Source: Bacillota bacterium
GTDB taxonomy: Bacteria > Bacillota > Clostridia > Acetivibrionales > DTU013
Direction of reading: 5' to 3'
DNA length: 64,000 nucleotides
NCBI GenBank assembly: GCA_023433505.1
Contig: JAEZCO010000091.1
Location: 186,001 to 250,000 of the forward strand
Made by a program: the position numbers and the translations under genes. The notes under the pieces were generated by a model. The model worked only from the letters and a program-made list of their open reading frames with translations. It did not search any database and was not told the origin of the DNA. Position 1 is the first letter of the stretch. Each line of letters starts with the position of its first letter. This document shows positions 1 through 9,682 of the stretch, in pieces.

Positions 1-30
1 TTCATCGTCTACAATAAGAATTCGATACAT
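1..30 (-). CDS. Response regulator, N-terminal fragment (cut by window edge)
   Basis: Only the first ten codons are inside the window. They read MYRILIVDDE, the beta-1 strand and acidic pocket that open receiver domains. The gene starts 40 bases after the stop of the YesM-type kinase at 71-1801 and on the same strand, so it is very probably that kinase's partner. In this family the partner is usually a receiver plus AraC-type HTH protein (YesN-like), but that part is not visible here. Confidence 0.85.
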   Translation of the reverse strand, partial: MYRILIVDDE

Positions 31-70
31 TTACGCCTCATTTCTCCGAAAGCTTTCATCGGTTTCTCTT

Positions 71-1801
71 CTATCCAGGGAATATAAGCATTTCAATTTT
101 AAGACCGCCCAACGTGCTTCTGGAAACGGAAATTCCGCTTTCAGGACCATAACGCAGCAGCATACGCCGGTGAACATTAAGAATTCCAGTGATCTCAACT
201 GCATTATCCGCATTCGAAAGCTTTGACTGCAAAGCTGCAATGTCCTCCTCCTGCAGGCTTTCGCCGGTATCCTCGACGATGATCACCAAGCCTGTCCCTG
301 TATCCTTGAATTCAACTCGAACCCGATTGTTTTTTGCGGCGGATTTGATTCCATGTTCAAAGGAATTTTCCAGAATAGGCTGCAAAATCATACGCAGCAC
401 CATAGCTTCTAAATATTTTTCAGGAATTGCGCCGAAATCCAGGGAAAGCCGTCCGGAAAAGCGCATCTGCTGTATTTGTGCATAGCTGTAGGCATGTTCA
501 AATTCCTTTCGAAGAGGAACCTCTTCAGATCCGTCCCTGGTTATATATTTGAAATAATTCCCCAGATAGGAGGAAAGCAGCACCGCGTCTTCCTTATCAT
601 TGTCTTTGATCATCCGGTGAAGCATAAAATAGCTATTGTATAGAAAGTGAGGATTAATCTGGGATTGCAGCTGCTTAAGCTCTGCTTTTTTTGTGTAAAG
701 CTCCTGCCTGAAAACCCTGTCAATTAGTTCATTCAGACGGTATACCATTTTGTTGAAGCCTTCGAACAAAACATTGAATTCATTTGCTGCCCTGAGTTGC
801 ACATGAGCGCCCAGATCCCCTTCCTCCAAACTTTTGAAGGACTTTAAGATGATATTGATGGGGTACTTGACAAATTTATAGGTGGAATAGGAGTACACCA
901 GGATGACAAGAAGAGACAGTGCCACATAATACCACAGGTACCGGCTGTACTGGTTGGGAATGCTGAAAATGGCTTCCATGGGCACATATTGTACAAAAGA
1001 TGTATTAAGATACCGGGAATAGTTGGATATCTCATAATATTCCTTGCCTCCGATTTCCTCGGTTGCCTCTTTCGTTTCAATTCCCGCATCGGCTATCAAA
1101 CCCGGTTTTGTATTATCCCGGTGATTTATATTACTCTGAATGCTATATAGCCAGTTACCGGAAGTATAATCATAAAGCGCCGTGTCGCTTCCATTATATT
1201 TTCTGAATTTTCCAAGAAAGGCTCTGAGCTTATCCCGGTCCAGCACCACATCGACAAGAAAAACCGGCGGTGTACCCGTATAACTGTCCAGAGGGAACAA
1301 AACCATACAGAAGATGCCCGAATCATCTATGATTAAAGGATACTTTGCGTTGAATTGCGTATTTAGGAGCCGGCGATAGGCAGCTTTATCAAGGTCCAGG
1401 TATCCGGAAGACGCGGAAATGGTGTGCCCCATACCGGGTATATATACAAGCACATCCTGGATATAATTGTTGCTATTTTTCATGATCTGCAGTCTCTGTT
1501 GAACACTGGCAATCAACGTATAGTATTCATATTTGGGCGCGTCGGAGTATCGGATAATGAGGTTTTGAAGACTGAAATCACTCATAAGATTGTATTCCAG
1601 CTGCTTTATGTTCTGAATTTCATTCTCCAGATTGCTTTGCAGGAAGGAAACATTGTCCAGCGACGCATCCTTGATCTGTGTCATGATCGCCTGCTTTTCC
1701 CACGAAAACATCAGGATTCCGACAATCATTATGGGGGTGATGATCACAAGAAAAGAAATAAAAAGTCTAGACAGTATCGAATTCAATCTCAGCTTCTTCA
1801 A
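71..1801 (-). CDS. YesM-type sensor histidine kinase
   Basis: Membrane sensor kinase of the YesM/LytS class, which typically senses extracytoplasmic sugars and phosphorylates a YesN-type regulator. A membrane segment lies near residues 13-33, an extracellular sensor region follows, and a second membrane segment lies near 286-306. A HAMP linker leads to the His-kinase box QSQINPHFLYN with phosphoacceptor His at about 385. The ATPase boxes are PILENSFEHG (about 480) and VEDTG (about 512). The start is TTG, chosen because AGGGG sits seven bases upstream; no better ATG is present. The partner regulator begins 40 bases downstream and runs off the window. The upstream neighbour is the terminator of the RhaS-like transporter operon, so this pair is transcribed separately but may control that operon. 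Which of the two flanking systems does so cannot be decided from sequence. Confidence 0.93.
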   Translation of the reverse strand: MKKLRLNSILSRLFISFLVIITPIMIVGILMFSWEKQAIMTQIKDASLDNVSFLQSNLENEIQNIKQLEYNLMSDFSLQNLIIRYSDAPKYEYYTLIASVQQRLQIMKNSNNYIQDVLVYIPGMGHTISASSGYLDLDKAAYRRLLNTQFNAKYPLIIDDSGIFCMVLFPLDSYTGTPPVFLVDVVLDRDKLRAFLGKFRKYNGSDTALYDYTSGNWLYSIQSNINHRDNTKPGLIADAGIETKEATEEIGGKEYYEISNYSRYLNTSFVQYVPMEAIFSIPNQYSRYLWYYVALSLLVILVYSYSTYKFVKYPINIILKSFKSLEEGDLGAHVQLRAANEFNVLFEGFNKMVYRLNELIDRVFRQELYTKKAELKQLQSQINPHFLYNSYFMLHRMIKDNDKEDAVLLSSYLGNYFKYITRDGSEEVPLRKEFEHAYSYAQIQQMRFSGRLSLDFGAIPEKYLEAMVLRMILQPILENSFEHGIKSAAKNNRVRVEFKDTGTGLVIIVEDTGESLQEEDIAALQSKLSNADNAVEITGILNVHRRMLLRYGPESGISVSRSTLGGLKIEMLIFPG

Positions 1802-1911
1802 AGTCTTTCCCCTATCTCAAATGAATTGGTGACTTGCAGAAATAATTACAGATGCCACCCTGCGCCAGCAGTTTAATTTTATCAAAATAGATTTCATCTG
1901 TATAGCCGCAC

Positions 1912-1964
1912 AAAAAAACAGCCCCCGGCTTGCCGATAAAGCAAACCGGGGGCTGCTGTTTTTT
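1912..1964 (-). terminator. Rho-independent terminator of the rhamnose-type ABC operon
   Basis: Ten-base-pair GC-rich stem CAGCCCCCGG / CCGGGGGCTG (1919-1928 with 1946-1955), flanked by an A-tract (1912-1918) that becomes a T-tract on the minus strand. It lies directly after the stop codon at 1970. A T-tract at 1959-1964 means it may also work on the plus strand. Confidence 0.9.
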
Positions 1965-1969
1965 GTGAT

Positions 1970-3055
1970 TTAATAATTGAACTGGTCCACATTCTTTACG
2001 TCAAATATCAACGCATCGCCTAAAATGATCATTTTGTCTTTAATCTCTTTATCTCCCAATCTGCCAGCCGTGATCTTTGTCGAATCTGATTTTACGGTGC
2101 CCTTGTTCATCTGGAAACCGGTCTGGATAGCCAGGTATCCCAGATCCATGCAATTCCACAGTACTCCTGATTTCATGGGGTTTGTGTCATCTTTGATATA
2201 TGCCTTTATTGCATTTGGCGTAGCCAGACCTGTCATATAGATTTTGGATGCATCAGGTTTTTGTGTGGCCGATTGATACTGCGAGCCCAATGCAGGCGTA
2301 GCCATGGAGGTTAATCCGATTGCTCCCTGAATCTTGTCGGCGCCTTCACCCATACGGCCTATCAATGTTCCGCACTGAGTCTGTGTGGTGGTTTCGTCCG
2401 GCCCCGGATAATAGACATCGGTTTCTTCATTATTTATTTTCATGAAGCCATAGTCGGATTTCTTTAACAATTCTTTGATTGAAGCCAGCCAGGCCTGCTG
2501 ATTAGCGTCTGTTTTGGCAGAGGACACGATGGCGATGTTGGCCGGTTTTGAATCTCCGTAGCCCCTATCCTTCAAGCCCTGGGCCATTGCTGCAACCAGA
2601 CCTTCGGCGATGCCCTGCGAAGCAACCTGATTGACAAACATGTCTCTTGCATCTGCCTGTGCGTCGGCATCATACGTCAAAACCTTTATTCCCTTTGATT
2701 GAGCCTTCTTAAGCGTCGGTGCGATAGCTGTGGGGTCATTGGGTGAAACAATGATTACATTGACCTTCTGCGCAATCCATCCCTCTAAAATGTCAACCTG
2801 CTTCTGATTTGTCGCCTGGTCCTGCGGAGGTCCGTCGTATAAGAACTCTACAGTCTTACCGTCTTTGTTTAATTCGTCGATGGCCTCAAGGGCACCTGTT
2901 TTACAGGCATCAAAATAGTTTTCCCCCTTGAACTTCGGCAGCATGGCTATTTTCAATGTCTTGTCCGTACTGGCGCACCCCGAGAAAACCCCCGCCATTA
3001 ACGACAGAGTAAAAACTACTGCCACTGCTGATGATACCAATCTTCTTAAACCCAT
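1970..3055 (-). CDS. RhaS/LsrB-like sugar-binding lipoprotein of an ABC transporter
   Basis: Extracytoplasmic substrate-binding protein of the type I (RbsB-like) fold. The N-terminus is a lipoprotein signal peptide with lipobox FSGC, Cys at about 27. The mature part begins with IAMLPKFKGENYFDACKTGA and carries VSPNDPTAIAPTLKKAQ and the YDADA segment, all characteristic of the rhamnose-binding RhaS / AI-2-binding LsrB subgroup. Rhamnose is therefore a reasonable ligand guess, not shown by sequence alone. The start at 3055 (MGLRRLV) is preferred over an upstream in-frame Met because AGGAGGAG lies seven bases before it. It is the last gene of the operon 7712-1970, following two permeases and the ATPase, and is followed at once by a terminator. 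Confidence 0.92.
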   Translation of the reverse strand: MGLRRLVSSAVAVVFTLSLMAGVFSGCASTDKTLKIAMLPKFKGENYFDACKTGALEAIDELNKDGKTVEFLYDGPPQDQATNQKQVDILEGWIAQKVNVIIVSPNDPTAIAPTLKKAQSKGIKVLTYDADAQADARDMFVNQVASQGIAEGLVAAMAQGLKDRGYGDSKPANIAIVSSAKTDANQQAWLASIKELLKKSDYGFMKINNEETDVYYPGPDETTTQTQCGTLIGRMGEGADKIQGAIGLTSMATPALGSQYQSATQKPDASKIYMTGLATPNAIKAYIKDDTNPMKSGVLWNCMDLGYLAIQTGFQMNKGTVKSDSTKITAGRLGDKEIKDKMIILGDALIFDVKNVDQFNY

Positions 3056-3131
3056 CTTAACTCTCCTCCTAAAAATATATTTTTTGTCCGGTTGGACATG
3101 GGACACGTTTTAATGACTTGCTTTAGCTACG

Positions 3132-4103
3132 CTAAGTAACGCAATCCGGTTTAACGATCCTGTTCCTTTTTACTCTTTCCGACAAGACCGCATAGGTAAT
3201 CAGGCTGATTACCAGGATAGAACCGTGAACAATGGTCTGGGTATCTATCGGTATATTTAAGACCGTCAGTCCGCTGTTTAAAACCGCAATAATAAAGGTG
3301 GCAATGATGGTACCCTTGATGTCCCCCAGTCCGCCGAGAATGCTGGTACCCCCCAGCACGATAATTGTCACTACCTTAAGTCCGATGCTGGTCCCCGCAT
3401 CATATTTGATGCTGGTAAATCTCCCAAGCCAGATCATGGCTGCCAGCGCACACACTAAACCGCTGACGGCATAAATCAATATCAGTTTCTGTTCGGTTTT
3501 TATCCCGGAATACCTGGCCGCATTTTCATTCAGGCCGATTGCGAATAACTCTCTGCCCAGGGTGATTTTAGACAATATCAGGTAGAATATCACCGCAAAT
3601 ACCGCATATATGAATATCTGCAGCGGAAATCCGCCAATATCGGTATTCCCCAGAAATTGCGTTGCCGGATACGAATAAACGCTGTCTCCCAGTGACATTC
3701 CTCTTGCAATCCCCATGTACAGAAACATTGTTGCCAGCGTGGTAACTAAGGGAGATATCTTCAGCTTTGCTATTACAATACCGTTGAACAGGCCGCACAG
3801 CAACCCGGTCAGAACGGTAACCGCAATACCTGCGGCACTCCCGAACTTCGCCGCCACCAGGCCTCCCGACATTGCCGACAGTACCATCGTGGACCCTACC
3901 GAAAGGTCAATCCCCCCCGTAATGATGATCAATGTAACCGGCAGCGCCAACAATCCCAGCTCAATAATATTTCTTGCCATGACTCCGATGACATAATCGA
4001 AGTTCAGAAATGCCGAATTCATAAAAGCAATGGCTATGAACAATACCACAAGTATAAGAAACAGTGCCATATTAAAGGTCAATTTAAGCCTTGGGAGTTT
4101 CAT
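3132..4103 (-). CDS. Sugar ABC transporter permease (RbsC/RhaP-Q family)
   Basis: Integral membrane subunit of a CUT2-type sugar importer, about 323 residues with multiple hydrophobic helices. The family signatures ITGGIDLSVGS (about 61-71) and LGGTSILGGLGDIKGT (about 250-265) are visible. The start overlaps the end of the upstream permease gene by 20 bases and has AGGAGG just upstream, so translation is probably coupled. It and the upstream permease are paralogues and probably form a heterodimeric channel, as in RhaP/RhaQ and LsrC/LsrD systems. Confidence 0.93.
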   Translation of the reverse strand: MKLPRLKLTFNMALFLILVVLFIAIAFMNSAFLNFDYVIGVMARNIIELGLLALPVTLIIITGGIDLSVGSTMVLSAMSGGLVAAKFGSAAGIAVTVLTGLLCGLFNGIVIAKLKISPLVTTLATMFLYMGIARGMSLGDSVYSYPATQFLGNTDIGGFPLQIFIYAVFAVIFYLILSKITLGRELFAIGLNENAARYSGIKTEQKLILIYAVSGLVCALAAMIWLGRFTSIKYDAGTSIGLKVVTIIVLGGTSILGGLGDIKGTIIATFIIAVLNSGLTVLNIPIDTQTIVHGSILVISLITYAVLSERVKRNRIVKPDCVT

Positions 4104-5124
4104 CCATCTGCCTCCTTTGCACCAGAATTATTTTCTTTCTTTTGATAAATTTCATGGCACCGAATATAACAGATACGATAATGATGATACCCATAATAGC
4201 ATCGGACCAGTCGGAACTTATTCCAAGGTAATTGATGGCCGGGGAAATGATTGACAGGATCAATGCTCCGAATACCGTACCCAATATTTTCCCGCTTCCG
4301 CCGGCAATGGAGGTTCCGCCCAGCACAACTGCCGCAATAAATGTCATTTCCAGACCGCTTGCCATGGTAGTGGTGACTCTCTGGGAGGCCGTAGCGATGA
4401 TTGTTGCGGAAACCCCGAATAATGCCCCTGCAATGGCATAGGTAATGATTACCGTGCGTTCGACATTTATCCCTGCAAGCCTGGCACCATTGGAGTTATT
4501 GCCGATGGCATAGAGCCTTTTGGAAAATTTGCTGTATTTCATAAATAAAATGGCAGCGGCAGTGATCACAAACATAAATATCAGACTGGACGGTATCAGT
4601 CCGAATAATTTCGCTTCAAAGGAAAGCCATGTGAAATTAGCCGGCAGATCATAGATGGAACCCTCCACCACAAGGGGCAGCACACCCGCAAACAGCTGGG
4701 TGGTGGCCAATGTTGCAACAATTGCAGGGATGCGCAGTTTGGTAATGAACATTCCGTTTATCCCGCTAAGCACAGCCCCTGTTACAATTGCCACCGGCAA
4801 TAAGACCCATATGCTTGCTCCCGTTTTTCCCACAGCGGCGATGGCAATACACACGATGCTCATTAAAGCGCCGGAGGAAACGTCGATATTGCTTGTTATT
4901 ATGATCATGTTCATACCGATTGCCGCAATCAATACGTAACTGAATCTGTTCAAAATACTCATTACATTGTTGATGGAAAAGAATCCGTTTGTAAAAATAC
5001 TTAGCAGGACAAGTACTATCAGTAAAAATATGGCCAGATAGGTCTCGGTGACCAGATACTTTTTAATGGTAAGCCCTGTATTTTCAGTGGATTTCAATTT
5101 CGGTTCCTTCATCATATTGCCCAT
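4084..5124 (-). CDS. Sugar ABC transporter permease (RbsC/RhaP-Q family)
   Basis: Second membrane subunit of the same importer, 346 residues. It carries the diagnostic ITSNIDVSSGA motif in the position where RbsC proteins have ITGGIDLSVG, and VVLGGTSIAGGSGKILGT later on. The N-terminal about 25 residues are polar before the first membrane helix. It lies four bases after the ATPase gene and overlaps the next permease. An in-frame Met three codons downstream is an alternative start; GGTAGGTGG precedes the first Met directly. The non-consensus asparagine in the first motif is typical of the diverged second permease in rhamnose/AI-2 type operons. Confidence 0.92.
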   Translation of the reverse strand: MGNMMKEPKLKSTENTGLTIKKYLVTETYLAIFLLIVLVLLSIFTNGFFSINNVMSILNRFSYVLIAAIGMNMIIITSNIDVSSGALMSIVCIAIAAVGKTGASIWVLLPVAIVTGAVLSGINGMFITKLRIPAIVATLATTQLFAGVLPLVVEGSIYDLPANFTWLSFEAKLFGLIPSSLIFMFVITAAAILFMKYSKFSKRLYAIGNNSNGARLAGINVERTVIITYAIAGALFGVSATIIATASQRVTTTMASGLEMTFIAAVVLGGTSIAGGSGKILGTVFGALILSIISPAINYLGISSDWSDAIMGIIIIVSVIFGAMKFIKRKKIILVQRRQMDETPKA

Positions 5125-5128
5125 CCAC

Positions 5129-6634
5129 CTACCCTTCCTTTATCTCTAGTGCCAGTTTTAAGATCTTTTCCTGGGTAGCTTCGGCACGGCTGAAGCATCC
5201 GGCGATTCTGCCGTCTTTCATGACATAGATCCTGTCGCACATCCCCAACAGTTCAGGCAATTCACTGCTGATCATAAATATTGTCAGATGCTTTGCCGTC
5301 AGCTCCGAAATAATTTTATGAATCTCCGCCTTTGCATTCACATCCACTCCCCGTGTAGGCTCATCCAGGATCATGAGCTTCGGTCCAAGAGCCAATGCCT
5401 TTGAAACAGAAACCTTCTGCTGATTTCCGCCCGAAAGGTTTGCCACTAAAAATTCCGAGTCAGGGGCTTTGATTCCAACCTCGGCAATATATTTGCCGGC
5501 TGTCGCCTTCTCTTTTCCGACATCGATGAATGACCTCCTGGAATATCTTTTCAACTGTGGCATTGTAATATTATCCTTGATACTCATATCCAATACAAGC
5601 CCGTATTTTGCACGGTCCTCCGAAACATACACAAGGCCGCTTTCCATCGCCCGGTTGTAATTGTCTATTTTCTCCTCTTTTCCCTCGATGAAAATCTTAC
5701 CGGAGGATTTTTTGATAAAGCCGCACAGCGCCTGGGCCAATTCCGTACGTCCGGACCCGGCCAGCCCTGCAAATCCGACGATTTCACCCTTTCGAACATG
5801 AAAGGAAATGTCCGCAAGCAAACCGCTTACATTCAATCCTTCAACTCTTAACAGCTCGCCGCCGACCTCCGTTTCCGTCTTGGGATAATAATTATTCATG
5901 CTGCGGCCCACCATGTCAGCCACCAAAGCATCTTTGTCGGTTTCAGCGACATTCTTTGTGGAGATAAATTTGCCATCCCGGATCACCGTTACCCGGTCGC
6001 ACACCTCAAAAATTTCTTCCATCCGGTGGCTTATATAGACGATGCCGACCCCATTTGCACGAAGCTTCCGGATGATTTCAAACAATGCGTCGACTTCTCT
6101 TTGCGTCAAGGAAGCCGTAGGTTCGTCCAGAATAAGGATTTTGCTGTCAAAGGTCAGCGCTTTTGCAATCTCAACCATTTGCTTCTGCGCCATGCCCAAT
6201 TCCTTTATTTTCGCGGATAAATCAATTTCCGTGTTGAGCATTTTAAAAATCCGTTTAACCTCCTGCTCCATGGCGCGGTAGTCCAGAACAGGCAAAAAGC
6301 CCGCTACCTTTTTTTGCTTTTCATGGCCTAAAAACAGGTTTTCCAGGACCGTCATTTCTTCAAACAAGCTGGTTTCCTGGTAAATAATGGCGATCCCCTT
6401 GGCAAAGGACTGATTGGGATTGCAAAAAATCTGCTGCTCGCCATTCACGTAAATGCAGCCGCAATCCGCCTTGTATACCCCGGTTACCACCTTCATCAAC
6501 GTTGATTTTCCCGCACCGTTTTCACCGCAGATGGCATGAATTTCTCCCGAACGAAGGCTGAAATTCATATCGGATAAAGCCAGCACGCCGGGAAAGGTTT
6601 TCTTTATGTTTTCCAATCTAAGGATTTCCGGCAT
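5129..6634 (-). CDS. Sugar ABC transporter ATP-binding protein (two ABC domains)
   Basis: Energising subunit of the CUT2 importer, with two tandem ABC domains in about 501 residues as in RbsA/RhaT. Domain 1 has Walker A GENGAGKST and Walker B ILILDEPTASL. Domain 2 has the degenerate Walker A GLAGSGRTE, the signature LSGGNQQKV and Walker B LMILDEPTRGVD, the normal asymmetric arrangement for this family. The start at 6634 (MPEILRLENI) has AAGGAG seven bases upstream; two earlier in-frame Met codons are too close to or before that site. It overlaps the end of the UroD-like gene by 17 bases, so the two are translated from one mRNA. Confidence 0.94.
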   Translation of the reverse strand: MPEILRLENIKKTFPGVLALSDMNFSLRSGEIHAICGENGAGKSTLMKVVTGVYKADCGCIYVNGEQQIFCNPNQSFAKGIAIIYQETSLFEEMTVLENLFLGHEKQKKVAGFLPVLDYRAMEQEVKRIFKMLNTEIDLSAKIKELGMAQKQMVEIAKALTFDSKILILDEPTASLTQREVDALFEIIRKLRANGVGIVYISHRMEEIFEVCDRVTVIRDGKFISTKNVAETDKDALVADMVGRSMNNYYPKTETEVGGELLRVEGLNVSGLLADISFHVRKGEIVGFAGLAGSGRTELAQALCGFIKKSSGKIFIEGKEEKIDNYNRAMESGLVYVSEDRAKYGLVLDMSIKDNITMPQLKRYSRRSFIDVGKEKATAGKYIAEVGIKAPDSEFLVANLSGGNQQKVSVSKALALGPKLMILDEPTRGVDVNAKAEIHKIISELTAKHLTIFMISSELPELLGMCDRIYVMKDGRIAGCFSRAEATQEKILKLALEIKEG

Positions 6635-7712
6635 GTCCATACTCCTTTGCTGCTTCAAAAAATGCATATACGTTTTCTACCGATGTATCCGGCTGTATAT
6701 TATGCGCCGGGGCTATAATATACCTTTTGCCTCCGCCGGTGGCCTTTATGCAGCGTAAAACCTCGGCCCTGACATCTTCGGGAGTCCCATGGGGAAGTAT
6801 TCCCTGTACATCGATGGCCCCAAAGAAAAGCAGTTTATCCTTATATTTCTCATACAGACCGCCAAGCTCCATGCCGTTGGCCATCGGCTGCAGCGGATTT
6901 AAAACATCCAGCCCGATCTCTGCCAGATCATCAATCACCGGCACAATGGAACCACAGGAATGATAGGCGATCTTAATATCCTTATTTGCAGCTTTAAAAG
7001 CGGCAAACATCTTCTTCAAGCGAGGCTTGAAGGTACTTCTCCACATGGCCGGCGAAATCATCATTCCCGACTGGGTCCCAACATCGTCTCCCGCCCATAT
7101 CATATCCGCGCCCAACTCGATCATTTTCAGACCGCAGGCTGTAGAAAAATCCAGTAGTTTATCCAATAGCACATCGATATATTCTTCCCCAGTAGCCATG
7201 TCCATTATAAATTTTTCCATTCCTACAAGGTTCCAGGCAAGCTCAAAAATGCAGGCTTCCAGATCACCGATAATTCCATAATCCTTTTTATACCTTTTAA
7301 CAGTCTCTTCTGAAAAATCCCAGCGCCCCTCGGCCAGCGGGTCGGGAAAATCGTATGCCTCCAGGTCCTCCACGCTGTTGCACCCGGCCAAAGGCCTGAC
7401 CACAGCTTCATCATACAGGCCTACCCGTTTATACTCCAGCCCCCACTCGTCAACAACATTTCCATTCCCGGCAACATAGGTCTTTTTGGCGTTCGCCCGG
7501 GTGGCAGCTATCAACACCGCATCATTGCCCAGCTTTAAGAGGATGTCCCTGTGAGAAATCCTGGTAGCTAAAAATGAATCTACCATACCGACTTCGCAAT
7601 TTAATTCCTTTGCCAGCTTTTCAGCCACCTGAACGGTTAAATTTGCTACTATAGGTACTCTGTCGGGGCTCCCCCCATTAATCGCCGTTAAAAATCTCTC
7701 CCTGGAATTCAT
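6618..7712 (-). CDS. Uroporphyrinogen decarboxylase-family (MtaA/CmuA-like) protein
   Basis: First gene of the sugar ABC operon, 364 residues, of the UroD/MtaA superfamily. That family contains heme-pathway decarboxylases and zinc-dependent methyl-corrinoid methyltransferases. The metal-binding type motif YHSCGS puts His251 and Cys253 in place. The later position that is often Cys in MtaA/CmuA is His337 here (APAHNIQPD). The arginine-rich N-terminal signature of true HemE is absent. No corrinoid protein or other methyltransferase is nearby, so the substrate is unknown; a role on a methylated or otherwise modified sugar is only inference from the operon. GGGAGAG six bases before ATG supports the start. 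The promoter must lie in the divergent region 7713-7900. Confidence 0.85.
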   Translation of the reverse strand: MNSRERFLTAINGGSPDRVPIVANLTVQVAEKLAKELNCEVGMVDSFLATRISHRDILLKLGNDAVLIAATRANAKKTYVAGNGNVVDEWGLEYKRVGLYDEAVVRPLAGCNSVEDLEAYDFPDPLAEGRWDFSEETVKRYKKDYGIIGDLEACIFELAWNLVGMEKFIMDMATGEEYIDVLLDKLLDFSTACGLKMIELGADMIWAGDDVGTQSGMMISPAMWRSTFKPRLKKMFAAFKAANKDIKIAYHSCGSIVPVIDDLAEIGLDVLNPLQPMANGMELGGLYEKYKDKLLFFGAIDVQGILPHGTPEDVRAEVLRCIKATGGGKRYIIAPAHNIQPDTSVENVYAFFEAAKEYGHAGNP

Positions 7713-7900
7713 TGATAACTCTCCCTTTTTACAAAGTGTCCTACAAGTACAGTTTTATTATAATTTAACTGTCGTTTGAGCAGAATATACAATCTAAACA
7801 ACTATATGTAAAATACAATACAGTGCTTTAAACTTACAGAAAAGTATGATATTTTATAATTCAAGAATAACTTGAATATTATATATTATAAGGTCATAGT
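7713..7900. promoter_or_regulatory. Divergent control region between transporter operon and YesM/YesN pair
   Basis: AT-rich region with no gene. On the minus strand a perfect TATAAT (7762 to 7757) lies about 45 bases before the UroD-like gene but has no good -35 at 17 bases, suggesting an activator-dependent promoter. A perfect inverted repeat TTCAAG-N5-CTTGAA (7860-7876) sits just upstream of the kinase gene and may be an operator. Confidence 0.5.
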
Positions 7901-9676
7901 ATGAAAAAACTGCTTTCTACCAAACTGATAACTACCTATTTTCTTCTGATATTATGCATTATTATATTTGCAGATATTATTCTGAGTATCTATAATACCA
8001 ACATGCTGAAGTCAAACGCAAAATACAATCTGGAGCAATTTTCCAGAAACACCACCAGTCAGGTGGATACCGCATTACGGATGATGGATTTTACAGCCAT
8101 AGACCTTGCGATAAACAAAGAGCTCCTGGCGGCACTTAAAAGTCTGCCGCTGGATACCCCGAAAAATATTCAGACCATAAAGGGCATCTTATACCAGAAT
8201 TATATCAACAAATTTAATATTTACCGGATCAGTATCTTCACGGAAGACGGCTTTGCCGTGTCCACCAGCAGCATTGATATCTCCAAAGGAGAACTCGTTG
8301 ATTTTGTTAAAAACTCCAAATGGTATAATAATCCCTCGGTGATAAATGGCAGAAAGTTTTTGGTAAAGCCTCATAAAGACCCCTTGAGCTTATCCTATCC
8401 GATCGATGTCATCTCCTTAGTAAAGGCCGTTAAGGATGGCAGTGATATTTTAGGCTACATAGAAATCCAGCAAAATGTGACCACACTTCAAAACATCTGC
8501 AGAAACCAATGGAATGGCAATAATCTTTCCATGGCGCTGATGGATTCGGATAAAGAGGTTTTTTACACAAATATGAATTCAACGGCTGACCCGGCACAAT
8601 ACCGTCAAAAAATCGATACGATAGTTAAAAGCCTGCAAAGCTATTCTTATCGGACGATTGAATCAAAAACAGACATGATTTCCATCAGCGACTCCAACTA
8701 CGCCGAATTGAAAATCGTATTATTGCTCCCAAAAAACATTATGCTGCAATCCAATAAATATTTTCAGATAACCTTAATCACCGTATTGTGCATTGCGGCG
8801 ATTTTATCCTATATAACCATTCTTATTATGACCAAGACCATTACCAGGCCGCTTAAGAAATTAGTCGAGAAAATAAAGCTCATCGACCTGAATAACCTAT
8901 CGGAATTCACAGATCAAAGCTCGGGAAGCTATGAGGCCGATTTGATCAACCATACCTTTCATGAAATGGCCGACAGGCTGAAAACTTCAATTCATAAAGA
9001 AATCAGCCTTCAGAAATTGCAGAGTAAGGCCGCATTTGATATATTGCAGTCACAGATAGGCCCGCATTTTCTTTATAATACGCTGGGAAGCATCGCAAAC
9101 ATGTGCGAGGAAGGTTCCAGCGCTCAGGCTGCGGATGCATGCTATAATCTTTCCGAGATATTAAGATATTCCGGCAACTATTCCGACAGTATTGTGACGG
9201 TAAAGGAAGAGCTCAATAACATCACTGCCTATATGGCTTTGATGAAGTACAGGTATAAACACAGAATCAATTATTCCATCAATTACGATGAAGACATCCC
9301 CTCAATAAAGCTTCCCAAGCTGACACTCCAGCCACTGGCGGAAAACGCCATAAAACATAGTCTTATAAAAACGGAAAATATCCATATTGATATTTTCTGC
9401 GGCTTGATCAATTCAATCATGTATATACAAATATCCGATAACGGCATCGGCATCGATGAAGCCACAAAGCAGCAGATTTATAATGATTTTTACTATTATA
9501 CCAAGGTTAAGGATGGATTTGAAATATTACAGAACATTAAATTCGGAGGTATGGGCCTTTTGGGGACCATCTTGCGATTGCACCTGCATTTTGGAGAAAA
9601 GAGCGCCTATGATATTGTGAGAAACAAATCCGGAGGCACCACGCTAATATTATATATCGATTTCAGCGAAAGGTAA
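7901..9676 (+). CDS. YesM-type sensor histidine kinase
   Basis: Membrane sensor kinase, 591 residues. Membrane helix near 10-30, extracytoplasmic sensing region, second helix near 285-310, then HAMP. The His-kinase box QSQIGPHFLYN has His389, and the ATPase carries PLAENAIKHS, DNGIGI and GGMGLLG. The response regulator follows six bases later. The gene is divergent from the rhamnose-type ABC operon, the usual layout for a local sugar sensor controlling its transporter. AAGGT lies nine bases before ATG. Its sequence is clearly different from the kinase at 71-1801, so the transporter operon is bracketed by two distinct systems. Confidence 0.94.
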   Translation: MKKLLSTKLITTYFLLILCIIIFADIILSIYNTNMLKSNAKYNLEQFSRNTTSQVDTALRMMDFTAIDLAINKELLAALKSLPLDTPKNIQTIKGILYQNYINKFNIYRISIFTEDGFAVSTSSIDISKGELVDFVKNSKWYNNPSVINGRKFLVKPHKDPLSLSYPIDVISLVKAVKDGSDILGYIEIQQNVTTLQNICRNQWNGNNLSMALMDSDKEVFYTNMNSTADPAQYRQKIDTIVKSLQSYSYRTIESKTDMISISDSNYAELKIVLLLPKNIMLQSNKYFQITLITVLCIAAILSYITILIMTKTITRPLKKLVEKIKLIDLNNLSEFTDQSSGSYEADLINHTFHEMADRLKTSIHKEISLQKLQSKAAFDILQSQIGPHFLYNTLGSIANMCEEGSSAQAADACYNLSEILRYSGNYSDSIVTVKEELNNITAYMALMKYRYKHRINYSINYDEDIPSIKLPKLTLQPLAENAIKHSLIKTENIHIDIFCGLINSIMYIQISDNGIGIDEATKQQIYNDFYYYTKVKDGFEILQNIKFGGMGLLGTILRLHLHFGEKSAYDIVRNKSGGTTLILYIDFSER

Positions 9677-9682
9677 GGTTTT

